Below are positions 56,566 to 63,882 of a DNA stretch of 64,000 bases, piece after piece (positions within the stretch are counted from its first letter, which is position 1; each line of letters starts with the position of its first letter). The position numbers and the translations under genes are program-made. The DNA is from Polyangium jinanense (lineage in GTDB: Bacteria > Myxococcota > Polyangia > Polyangiales > Polyangiaceae): assembly GCF_028435365.1 (NCBI RefSeq), contig NZ_JAGTJJ010000005.1:344446-408445 (forward strand). The letters run 5' to 3'. Below the pieces are notes generated by a model. It was given only the letters and a program-made list of their open reading frames with translations, was not told where the DNA came from and ran no database searches.

Positions 56566-57687
56566 ATGTCGCTCTCCCTCCTCACCGAGCCGCCCCGGCC
56601 GCCCGCTTTCCGTGTGCCCTGGGACGAGCTGCAGACCTTCGAATGGGTCCGCGCGCTCGAACCTTGCCCGCAAGACCCCATTCACCACGCCGAAGGCAAC
56701 GTCTGGATTCACACGCGCATGGTGCTCGAGACGCTCGTGGCCATGCCCGCGTGGCGCGCGCTCTCGGCCGAGGATCAGGCGGCCGTCTGGCTCGCGTGCC
56801 TCTTGCACGACGTGGCGAAGCCGTTCACCACGAAAGAAGAGCCGGACGGGCGCATCACGGCGAAGGGCCATTCACGCGCCGGTGAGATGCTTGCGCGCAG
56901 GCTGCTCTGGGAGCTCGACGCGCCGTTTTCGCTGCGCGAGATGGTGTGCGGACTCATCCGCCACCACCAGATCCCCTTCTATCTGATCGAGCGGGATGAC
57001 GCGCAGAAGCTCGCCGCGGAGATCTCGCTCGTCTGCCGCGCCGATCTGCTCGCTCTCGTCGCCGAGGCCGACATCCGCGGCCGCGTCTGCCAGGACATGC
57101 AGCGCATCGTCGACAACATCGAGCTCTTCCGCGCATTCTGCGTCGAGGAGGGTTGTTATGACAAACCGCGCGCTTTCCCGTCCGATCACACGCGCGTCGT
57201 CTACTTCCGCTCCGAGGGGCGCTCGCCCGACGTGCCGATCCACGACGACACGCGCAGCGAGATGATCATGATGTGCGGCCTGCCCGGCGCGGGGAAGGAC
57301 ACCGCCATTCGCGAGCGATTCGCGGATCTGCCGGTGGTGTCGCTCGACGAGCTCCGCCACGAGCTCGAAGTCGAGCCCGACGAGAACCAGGGCGCCGTCG
57401 TACAGGCAGGTAAGGAGCGCGTGCGCGAGCACCTCCGGCATGGCGAGCGGTTCGTCTACAATGCAACAAACCTGAACCGGCAGCGGCGCGGCCCGCTGCT
57501 CTCGCTCGCCGCCGATTACGGCGCGCGGGTGTGGATCGTCTACGTCGAGGCGCCGCGGAGCACGCTGCTCGCGGGCAACCGCGCTCGCGCCGCGCGCGTG
57601 CCCGAGGCCGTCATTCGCCGCATGAGCGAGCGATGGGAGGTCCCGAGCCTTCTCGAAGCGCACACGCTCGACATCGTGCTCCGCTGA
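56566..57687 (+). CDS. HD-Pnk: HD phosphoesterase fused to polynucleotide kinase
   Basis: 373 residues. The N-terminal HD domain has His40/His41 (PIHHAEGNVWIH), the HD pair at 81-82 (LLHDVAKPF) and later HHQIPFY and CRADLLAL. The C-terminal P-loop kinase has GLPGAGKD (238-245), VVSLDELRHE, YNATNLNRQRR and a lid with RAARVPEAVIRRM. The same order occurs in the end-healing enzyme HD-Pnk of Runella slithyformis, which removes 2',3' phosphates and phosphorylates 5' hydroxyls. With the adjacent ligase it could repair broken RNA. Start ATG 56566. Promoter shared with the divergent ligase gene. Confidence 0.88.
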   Translation: MSLSLLTEPPRPPAFRVPWDELQTFEWVRALEPCPQDPIHHAEGNVWIHTRMVLETLVAMPAWRALSAEDQAAVWLACLLHDVAKPFTTKEEPDGRITAKGHSRAGEMLARRLLWELDAPFSLREMVCGLIRHHQIPFYLIERDDAQKLAAEISLVCRADLLALVAEADIRGRVCQDMQRIVDNIELFRAFCVEEGCYDKPRAFPSDHTRVVYFRSEGRSPDVPIHDDTRSEMIMMCGLPGAGKDTAIRERFADLPVVSLDELRHELEVEPDENQGAVVQAGKERVREHLRHGERFVYNATNLNRQRRGPLLSLAADYGARVWIVYVEAPRSTLLAGNRARAARVPEAVIRRMSERWEVPSLLEAHTLDIVLR

Positions 57688-57700
57688 GCCGGCTTCGGCG

Positions 57701-57874
57701 TCAGCCGTGCCGGAGGAGTTGCAGCTTCAGGGTGGTGACCGCGACGCCCGCGATCACCACGGCGCCGATGAGCACATCAACGCCGAGACCCCAAAAGCCG
57801 AGCGTCGCGCCCCGCGGCGTCGATCGCTCCGAAGGTTTCGAGGAACCAACCGTCAAGCCATGTTTTGCGCGCAC
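57701..57874 (-). CDS. 57-residue membrane protein
   Basis: Not in usual ORF listings because of its length. GTG start at 57874 has a strong GGGGAGGGG site five bases upstream; stop TGA 57701. The first 30 residues are polar (VRAKHGLTVGSSKPSERSTPRG). One membrane helix follows (FWGLGVDVLIGAVVIAGVAVTTL), then a basic tail (KLQLLRHG). It could anchor something or be a toxin-like small membrane protein. It is convergent with HD-Pnk (gap 13 bp). Confidence 0.55.
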   Translation of the reverse strand: MRAKHGLTVGSSKPSERSTPRGATLGFWGLGVDVLIGAVVIAGVAVTTLKLQLLRHG

Positions 57875-57951
57875 GATCCCCTCCCCGGGATCGACTCATC
57901 TCACGAGGCGCGCGTCCCTGGCTATCAGGTGTTTCCCTGATTTATGGGTCC

Positions 57952-58770
57952 TCACTCTTTCTCGCACTGGAGGAGCGCGAGCATCGGCATGTCCACTTCG
58001 GACGGCTCCGTCTCGACCGCAAATTCGTACGTGCCATTCTTGGCATATCCGTCCCCGCAGCACCCGCCCGCGAGCGCGATGCCGTGCGAGGGCGTCTCGA
58101 GCGTCGACGAGACCGCGTGACCGTGGGAGCGGAGCGCGGGGCTCGTGAACGGGTCGCCACCGAAGGGCCGGTCCGCGGGCGCATCCTGTGGCAATCCAAC
58201 GAGGAGCCTGCCCGTCGTGCCTTCGGCCGGCTTCCAGCCCGCGGGGCATTCCGGAAGGTCGAAAAACATGAGCAAACGCGACGGCAAGGGCGTGGCCCGC
58301 TTGACGGACGGCTCGTTTTTTCTGCAAACGAGGAGCTGGACGTAGGGGATATCGTCGGACGCGAGCTCCGACGTCGTGGCAAACGACACGGCCCCGGCCT
58401 GCCCCACGCCGGCATTTCCGCCGCCGGGCGCGCCGACGTACGAGACAGCCGGGATCTCGACGGTCGCCGCAATCGCGTGCGAATGCGTCCGTTCTTCCTG
58501 GCTCGCGAGCGGCTCGCCGACGGTCGCTCCGCTCGGAAACTCTTCACTCGCCGCGACGATCGTGCGCCCTGTGGCGGGCTCGTAGGGCTTCCATCCCTCG
58601 GGGCAAGCGAGCTTCTTGAAAAAGGAGACGGCGCCTTCCGGAAGCGTGTCACCACGGAGCGGCTGCGGGCCCGGGTCGGTGGCGATGGGCACCCCGGTCG
58701 TGCCATCGCCGCCCGAGCAACCCCAAAACGAGACGAGCAGCAAGGAGACGAGCGTAACGCGTGTTTTCAT
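57952..58770 (-). CDS. Lipoprotein with two CPxGW...HxHA domains
   Basis: 272 residues. Lipobox SFWGCSGG. Two copies of a domain follow: first CPEGWKPYEPATGRTIVAA with SQEERTHSHAI, second CPAGWKPAEGTTGRLLVGL with ALRSHGHAVSS. Each ends in a strand with VQLLVCRKNE or LALLQCEKE. The pattern resembles phage tail collar or receptor-binding domains with an HxH metal pair. Start ATG 58770 overlaps the stop of the upstream gene (ATGA). It is probably surface-exposed and may bind metal. Confidence 0.78.
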   Translation of the reverse strand: MKTRVTLVSLLLVSFWGCSGGDGTTGVPIATDPGPQPLRGDTLPEGAVSFFKKLACPEGWKPYEPATGRTIVAASEEFPSGATVGEPLASQEERTHSHAIAATVEIPAVSYVGAPGGGNAGVGQAGAVSFATTSELASDDIPYVQLLVCRKNEPSVKRATPLPSRLLMFFDLPECPAGWKPAEGTTGRLLVGLPQDAPADRPFGGDPFTSPALRSHGHAVSSTLETPSHGIALAGGCCGDGYAKNGTYEFAVETEPSEVDMPMLALLQCEKE

Positions 58771-59219
58771 GGCTTCACGCACCCCGCGATCTGCATGAAC
58801 GGTAACCCCGAGGAGACCTTCGTGGTGGTGCCCGCGAGCGGATACGTCCCCGCGGCGGCGCCATTCTGATTGCCGCCGTTCGCCGCGGCGATGTTTTTCG
58901 CGACCAACGTGACCTCGCCCGCATAGGCGTGCTCGTGCATCCGCTCCTCGCGATCGGTGAGCGGCGTGCCGACCTCGAGGCCCACGTCCTCCGGATAGAT
59001 CGCGCCGACGACGACGCGCCCTCCGACGTCGTACACGGTCACCCAACCCGGCGGACACGCGCCCCCCGCGACGAACGCGACCATGCCCGAGGGCGCGCCG
59101 TCGTCGGGCGGCGTCTCCCCGGACGCCCGACGCGCCTGCCCGAAACCAAACCCCACGACCAGCGCGGCGATCGCCGTCGCCGCGGCCCATCTTCGTCGAA
59201 ACGACCTTCGTTGAAACAT
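58767..59219 (-). CDS. Secreted protein with one CPxGW...HxHA domain
   Basis: 150 residues. Signal anchor (AAATAIAALVVGFGFGQ) after a basic stretch. One copy of the domain of the next gene: CPPGWVTVYDVGGRVVVGA, then DREERMHEHAYAGEV and end SSGLPFMQIAGCVKP. The two genes overlap by four bases, so they are translated together and probably form a complex. Function is unknown. Start ATG 59219. Confidence 0.78.
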   Translation of the reverse strand: MFQRRSFRRRWAAATAIAALVVGFGFGQARRASGETPPDDGAPSGMVAFVAGGACPPGWVTVYDVGGRVVVGAIYPEDVGLEVGTPLTDREERMHEHAYAGEVTLVAKNIAAANGGNQNGAAAGTYPLAGTTTKVSSGLPFMQIAGCVKP

Positions 59220-59258
59220 GCCGAGACCGTTGCAAGGCGCCCGGCGCGCGTCAATCCG

Positions 59259-59942
59259 TCATTTCTTTGCCGCGAAGAGCCCCGCATTCTCGAGGAGCGC
59301 CGTGATCTCGGCGCGCAGCGGCCCGAGCATGGGCGACGCGAGCAGCGGCCCGAGCTTGCAGACGAGGTCGAGCGAGCCGTCCACGAGCGCGCGGGTCTTC
59401 GCCTGGTCCTCGGAGGTGTCGTTCACGAAGTAAAGGAGCAAGCCGAGGTGCAGCGTCCAGAGCGCCTGCGCGAAGAGAGGCCGCGTATCCTCGGGGATCG
59501 ATTCGTCCTTCCCGATCGCGTCGGCGAAAATGGCGATGGCCTGGCGCCGCACACCCTCGGTTTCCGCGCTGAAGACCGAGGTCGGCTCGTCGGCGCCGAG
59601 CGTGCTCCGCAGAATGGCCCGGAGGAGCTTGCGGTCCTCCTTCAGCATGTCGATCTTCGCGTGCATCACGGCTCCGAGCCTCGATCGCAGATCGGGCAGG
59701 CGTTCGAGGGCCTCGCGCGATGCCTCCGCGTGCGCGTCCTGCTGGCGCGCGTAATACGCGAGCACGAGGGCCTCCTTCGAGGGAAACCAGTAATACGCAG
59801 CGCCGAGCGAGAGTCCGGCGGCGGCGGCGATGTCGCGCATCGTGGTCCCGTCGAACCCTTTTTCGCGAAAGAGCCCGAGCGCGATCGAGAGGATGTGCTC
59901 GCGGCTCGCCTCGCCGCTCGGACGGCGCTTGCGGGTGTTCAT
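59259..59942 (-). CDS. TetR family transcriptional regulator
   Basis: 227 residues. DNA-binding domain: REHILSIALGLFREKG, MRDIAAAAGLSLGAAYYWFPSKEAL. The C-terminal domain (LDLVCKLGPLLASPML) is of the TetR_C type, inducer unknown. The start ATG 59942 overlaps the stop of the DCC-family gene by four bases. It is the last gene of a three-gene operon whose promoter carries two near-identical 12-bp palindromes (60867 and 60918); these are its probable operators. Confidence 0.88.
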   Translation of the reverse strand: MNTRKRRPSGEASREHILSIALGLFREKGFDGTTMRDIAAAAGLSLGAAYYWFPSKEALVLAYYARQQDAHAEASREALERLPDLRSRLGAVMHAKIDMLKEDRKLLRAILRSTLGADEPTSVFSAETEGVRRQAIAIFADAIGKDESIPEDTRPLFAQALWTLHLGLLLYFVNDTSEDQAKTRALVDGSLDLVCKLGPLLASPMLGPLRAEITALLENAGLFAAKK

Positions 59943-60346
59943 CGGTAATGCCCTCCGGCGTACCGTACCCGGCAGCTCCCGCCGGGGCAATCGTCCGGCG
60001 CGACCCACGCGGCGATCGTGCGGCGCTTGCTGGAGAGCGCGTGGAAGAACCGCTCCGCGAGCGGGGCGAACGTCGGCCCGGACAGGCGGTACGACCAGGG
60101 CCGCCATTCCACGAGCGCCCACAGGCAAAGCAGGAACGCGGCCGCGCCCGCCCAGACATCGCCCTCGTCGCTCACCACGACGAGTTCCTGGCCGAGCCAT
60201 GGCACCCCGGCATATCGCCGTTTGGCTTCGTCGCTGCCGCAGGCGAGGAGTTCCAGCTCGACATACGCCTCCTGGGTGAGGAGCCAATCGCGGCAACGCA
60301 CGCAGAGCGCGCAGGTTTCGTCGAAAAGGACCGTGAGCCGCTTCAT
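59939..60346 (-). CDS. DCC family thiol-disulfide oxidoreductase (DUF393)
   Basis: 135 residues. DUF393 motif TVLFDETCALCVRCRDWLL, where CxxC is the redox pair, followed by ELELLACGSDE and a membrane-like segment AAFLLCLWALVEW. It is a thioredoxin-like protein that may pass electrons at a membrane. The last residues have an additional CPGGSC. It lies between a small membrane protein gene and the overlapping TetR gene in one operon. Start ATG 60346. Confidence 0.85.
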   Translation of the reverse strand: MKRLTVLFDETCALCVRCRDWLLTQEAYVELELLACGSDEAKRRYAGVPWLGQELVVVSDEGDVWAGAAAFLLCLWALVEWRPWSYRLSGPTFAPLAERFFHALSSKRRTIAAWVAPDDCPGGSCRVRYAGGHYR

Positions 60347-60385
60347 GGGAAAACCTCCTCGTCCTCGTTTGTCGCGGGAGGCCTT

Positions 60386-60811
60386 TCACTCGGCGCCCGT
60401 GTGGACCATTTTGAGCTGGGGGACGACCGGAGGCGGCAGCACGGCCATCTGGGCGCGGCGGCGCATGCGGTGGAAGAGGTACACGTTGAAGAAGTGGATC
60501 ACGCCGAGCGACAGGAGCAAAAGCCCGAGCTTGGCGGCGAGGATCTCGATGGCCGAGATGATGTCCGTCGCGCGCTCCGCCTTCATGATGAGGCAAGCAT
60601 ATCCGAAATTGAGCAGGTAGAAGCCGACGACGAGCAGTCGATTCACGGCCTCGGCCATTCCGGGATTGTCCTTGAAGACGTCCGCGAGAAACACCGCGCC
60701 GCTGCGGAACAACGTCCGCGCGAGCCCCACCGTCAGCCCCACGCTGGCCAGCGCATACGCCGCATACACCGGAACCAGATACGACGCCGCATTCATCATC
60801 GTGCTCTCCAT
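60386..60811 (-). CDS. Four-helix membrane protein
   Basis: 141 residues with three or four membrane helices (LVPVYAAYALASVGLTVGLA, VNRLLVVGFYLLNFGYACLIM, KLGLLLLSLGVIHFFNVYLF; each in pieces). A basic RMRRR and a Pro-rich tail follow. No known motif. ATG 60811 has AGGGAGG ten bases upstream. It is first in an operon with a DCC-type oxidoreductase and a TetR regulator, suggesting a membrane redox or transport unit that is induced by a ligand. Confidence 0.78.
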   Translation of the reverse strand: MESTMMNAASYLVPVYAAYALASVGLTVGLARTLFRSGAVFLADVFKDNPGMAEAVNRLLVVGFYLLNFGYACLIMKAERATDIISAIEILAAKLGLLLLSLGVIHFFNVYLFHRMRRRAQMAVLPPPVVPQLKMVHTGAE

Positions 60812-60866
60812 GGCGTTTTCCTCCCTACACGTCGGCTCGCCGGAGCCCTCCGGCAAGAACCGAGTT

Positions 60867-60929
60867 TGAACATGTTCAGATGATGGATGCAGACACGCCG
60901 CCGGTTAAGAGCAAATCTGAACACGTTCA
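60867..60929. promoter_or_regulatory. Pair of TetR-type operator palindromes
   Basis: TGAACATGTTCA at 60867-60878 and TGAACACGTTCA at 60918-60929. Both are 12-bp palindromes (the first perfect, the second with one central change), spaced 51 bp centre to centre, i.e. about five turns of DNA. The first is 56 bp upstream of the membrane protein start. Both flanks are TCTGA- or TTTGA-like. The TetR of this operon is the likely binder. Confidence 0.65.
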
Positions 60930-61031
60930 GACACTCTTGCAACGCATCGAAACCATTCGGTTTCATGCGAAAACGACGAGAGACAATGTGGGCGGTTGTG
61001 CGACAGAGTCGCAGGGCGGGAAGGCGGGGGC

Positions 61032-61535
61032 TCAGCGGACGCGGGCGGAGTTGATCACGACGGGCTCGAGCGGCGCGTCTTTCGAGAACGGGCCTCGCTT
61101 GCCCGTCTCTTGCGAGACGATGCGGTCGACGACGTCCATGCCGGAGGTGACCTGGCCGAACACGGTATACCCCCAGCCAGAGTCGGTCTTGGCCGTATGG
61201 TCGAGGAACGCGTTGTCGGCGACGTTCACGAAAAACTGCGCCGTCGCCGAGTGCGGATCACTCGTGCGCGCCATGGCGACGGTGCCGCGCGTATTCTTGC
61301 GGCCGTTGTCGGCCTCGTTCGTGACAGGCTTGTGCGTGGACTTCTTTTCATACGTCGCGTCGTATCCCCCGCCCTGCGCCATGAAGCCCGGGATGACGCG
61401 GTGGAAGATGGTCCCGTCGTAGTGCCCTTCGTTGACATACTGAAGGAAATTCGCGACGGTCTGCGGCGCGGCCTGGGGGTCGAGGGTGATCTCGAAGGAG
61501 CCGTGGTTCGTATCGAAGTGGACGACGTTGGACAT
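61032..61535 (-). CDS. Cyclophilin-type peptidyl-prolyl isomerase
   Basis: 167 residues. Cyclophilin core: VANFLQYVNEGHYDGTIFHRVIPGFMAQGGGY (in parts), with catalytic Arg in FHRVIPGFMAQGG and Phe in QFFVNVADN, and FGQVTSGMDVVDRI. No signal peptide, so cytoplasmic (PpiB type). It assists protein folding by proline isomerisation. Start ATG 61535. Its promoter is on the right, in the 39-bp gap to the next gene on the same strand, so it may be co-transcribed. Confidence 0.93.
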   Translation of the reverse strand: MSNVVHFDTNHGSFEITLDPQAAPQTVANFLQYVNEGHYDGTIFHRVIPGFMAQGGGYDATYEKKSTHKPVTNEADNGRKNTRGTVAMARTSDPHSATAQFFVNVADNAFLDHTAKTDSGWGYTVFGQVTSGMDVVDRIVSQETGKRGPFSKDAPLEPVVINSARVR

Positions 61536-61574
61536 GAAGCGGACCCTATCACGGACGCCGCGCCGTCCGGAAGC

Positions 61575-62456
61575 CTACGATAGCGGAATGTTCAGCCCGC
61601 GTATGGCCAGGACGATCGTGGGCTCGTCCTCGCCCACGGCGAAGCTCGTCTCGATGCGGAGCTCGGCGACATTGACGACGGGGAGCGGCTTCGGGACGAC
61701 ATGGTTCCACGCGCGGATACTCGCGGCCTCGAAATGCGCGTGCAAGCTGCCCGACGTGCCAGGGCCGAGCGGAAGCTCGAGGTGCTGCATGAGGTACGTC
61801 CAGTACCGAAATCCGCCGGTCGCGCTCGAGCTGAAGGCCGTCGGCATGACGACGTGCAGGGTGGCGCTCTCCACCGCCGAGCAGCGCGCGCAAGACGTGC
61901 GGTAGGCATACGCGAGGCCGCCCGCGAGAGGTTTTACGGTCGTCTGATAACGACGGAGCGCGAGCCCCTTGCACGTCTTACCATCGAGCCAGGCCTCGAG
62001 GACTGTGTATCGCGGCCCCTCCGGCCGCGACGCTTCGAGCAAATACGTATCGACGCCCCGCTCGCCCTTCTCGGGGCCACACGCCATGGCGATCGGGGAG
62101 GCGTCGTCCGACTGGAGATAACGGAGCCACTGGTTCGCCTGATGATCGCCCGGGTACTGGCGGTCCCGGCTCCGCAGGACGACGGGATTGCCTTTTTCGT
62201 TGGTCATGCGCGGCCGGGGCAAACCGCTCCAGTCCATCGCAGGGCGCGAACGTTCGGCGTCGGGCAGCGGATTCGCGTTGCCCTGACCGTCGTAGTTCTC
62301 GGCTTTCCATTCGACGTCGGGCTCGGCTTCGACGCTCGGGATCTCGGCGAGGCGAAGCACCTGGAATCGATAAGGCTCCTCGGCCTGTGCCGGAGTCGCG
62401 GCCAGGCCGAGCGAACACGCGAGGGCAAGGGCCGGAAACACGATGCTCGTTTTCAT
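61575..62456 (-). CDS. Secreted protein of unknown function, coupled to dihaem protein
   Basis: 293 residues. Signal peptide MKTSIVFPALALACSLGLAATPAQA. The mature part has four Cys: MACGPEKG, KTCKGL, SCARCSAVES. The SCARCS pair has no haem His. It ends in a beta-rich region (VAELRIETSFAVGED). The start ATG 62456 overlaps the stop of the dihaem gene (GTGATGA), so the two are translationally coupled and probably act together in the periplasm. I do not recognise the family. Confidence 0.72.
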   Translation of the reverse strand: MKTSIVFPALALACSLGLAATPAQAEEPYRFQVLRLAEIPSVEAEPDVEWKAENYDGQGNANPLPDAERSRPAMDWSGLPRPRMTNEKGNPVVLRSRDRQYPGDHQANQWLRYLQSDDASPIAMACGPEKGERGVDTYLLEASRPEGPRYTVLEAWLDGKTCKGLALRRYQTTVKPLAGGLAYAYRTSCARCSAVESATLHVVMPTAFSSSATGGFRYWTYLMQHLELPLGPGTSGSLHAHFEAASIRAWNHVVPKPLPVVNVAELRIETSFAVGEDEPTIVLAIRGLNIPLS

Positions 62457-63862
62457 CACAGATCCTCCAGGTACGCCTCGAGCGCGTGGAGCTCCTCGTC
62501 CGAGAGCGAGCCGGTATGGCCCATGGTGCCGTCCACGCCCCGCAAAAGGTCGCCGAGCGTGGCATAACGACCGTCGTGAAAATAAGGCGCCGTTCCCCCG
62601 ACGAACCGGAGCGAGGGTGTATCGAAGGGGATATGGTACGGCGAGCGCGCGACGTCGTACGCGGATCGATCGGTGCCGCCGCCCGGATGGCAGGTGGCGC
62701 AGCCCTGCCGTGAATCGTCGAAGAGCTCGCGTCCACGGGCGACGAACGCGCGCCGTGCCTCGTCGGGCTCGGCACGCACGGGCGCGGGCATCACCTTCAA
62801 GTAAGCAATGAGCGCATCGAGGTCGGCGGAATCGGCATCGCTGAAGACCCCGCGCCCCGCGAGGCGCTTCATCGTGCGGCCGACGTGGTGGCGAAGCGTG
62901 AGGGTCTCGCCGCGCCAGCCAAACGGCGCGCCCTCGTTCATGCGGCCCGCGAGCATGATCGTCTGGTGCCGACCCTCGGGCGTTTGCCAGGTGATGCCGT
63001 CCTCGCGCCCGTCGATATGGCAGCTCGCGCAGGCGCGGCCGTCGCCCGAGATGCGCGGGTCGTTCGTCGTGTGAAACAAGATACGCCCGCGCGCCTCGAC
63101 GGCCCCGAGGCCGGGAGGCAATTCCTTCGAGACGACGATTTCCGCGGCGGGCTTGGTGGCGGCGCCTTCGTGCAGGTCGAGCACGCTCACGGCGGCGGCG
63201 AACTGGGACCAGACCACGGCGCGCTCGCGGCCCGGTTCGGCTGCGACGCCCATCGGCCCGGCGGGGACGCGGAACCTTCGACGCTCGAAACGCATCGGGT
63301 CACGCGCGCGGGCGTCGAGCTCGAGGACGGCGTCGACGCCGAGGCAGCCGAGGAGAAGGCGATCGCCGGCGAGCGCGGCGGCGCGCGGCAAGGTGCAAGC
63401 CGTTTCGCGGAAATGCTCGAAGACCGAGAGATGAAGCCCGAGCAGATCCTCGCTCGTGGTATCGACGACGGCGACGAGCGGCGCTGCGGCGAGGAATCGA
63501 GAGCCATACGTCTCGGTGGAGATGCTGCCCGCGTCCTGGTCGACACTTACCATGGGAGCGAGCAATCGTGTCACGCGCTCGGGGTTCGTCCCGACGAGCG
63601 CGGTCAGGACGAACCCCTGACCGGTATGGCGAGAGGATTTTTCTCCGTTGTGCCGACGTAGATCGACGGACCTACGTGCGTGGAGCGGATCTTCGAGGTC
63701 GACGATGGAGATCTCGTCGCCGATGGCGTGGGAGACGAAGGCGCGGCGGCCCGAAGGCTCGACGTAGACGGCGCGGGGCTCGCGCGGCAAAGGCACGGCG
63801 TAGCGCGGTTCGAGGGTGTCGCCCGCGAATGCCGTGAGCGCGTGGCCCCAGCCGCTCGTCAC
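62456..63862 (-). CDS. Dihaem cytochrome c with beta-propeller, 5' end missing
   Basis: 468 residues remain. The first 250 residues are propeller-like (YVEPSGRRAFVSHAIGDE, SIVDLEDP). The last 220 form a dihaem domain of the MauG/cytochrome peroxidase kind: CASCHIDGREDG (haem 1), LRHHVGRTMKRL and RQGCATCHPGGGTDRS (haem 2), then TPSLRFVGGTAPYFHDGRYATLGDLL. There is no signal peptide: the frame begins at a GTG (63862) inside a blade and is blocked by a TAG a few codons upstream, next to four hairpins. The gene was probably cut by an insertion at about 63875. Confidence 0.75.
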   Translation of the reverse strand: MTSGWGHALTAFAGDTLEPRYAVPLPREPRAVYVEPSGRRAFVSHAIGDEISIVDLEDPLHARRSVDLRRHNGEKSSRHTGQGFVLTALVGTNPERVTRLLAPMVSVDQDAGSISTETYGSRFLAAAPLVAVVDTTSEDLLGLHLSVFEHFRETACTLPRAAALAGDRLLLGCLGVDAVLELDARARDPMRFERRRFRVPAGPMGVAAEPGRERAVVWSQFAAAVSVLDLHEGAATKPAAEIVVSKELPPGLGAVEARGRILFHTTNDPRISGDGRACASCHIDGREDGITWQTPEGRHQTIMLAGRMNEGAPFGWRGETLTLRHHVGRTMKRLAGRGVFSDADSADLDALIAYLKVMPAPVRAEPDEARRAFVARGRELFDDSRQGCATCHPGGGTDRSAYDVARSPYHIPFDTPSLRFVGGTAPYFHDGRYATLGDLLRGVDGTMGHTGSLSDEELHALEAYLEDL

Positions 63863-63882
63863 GAAGACGGTGGACTAACAAT

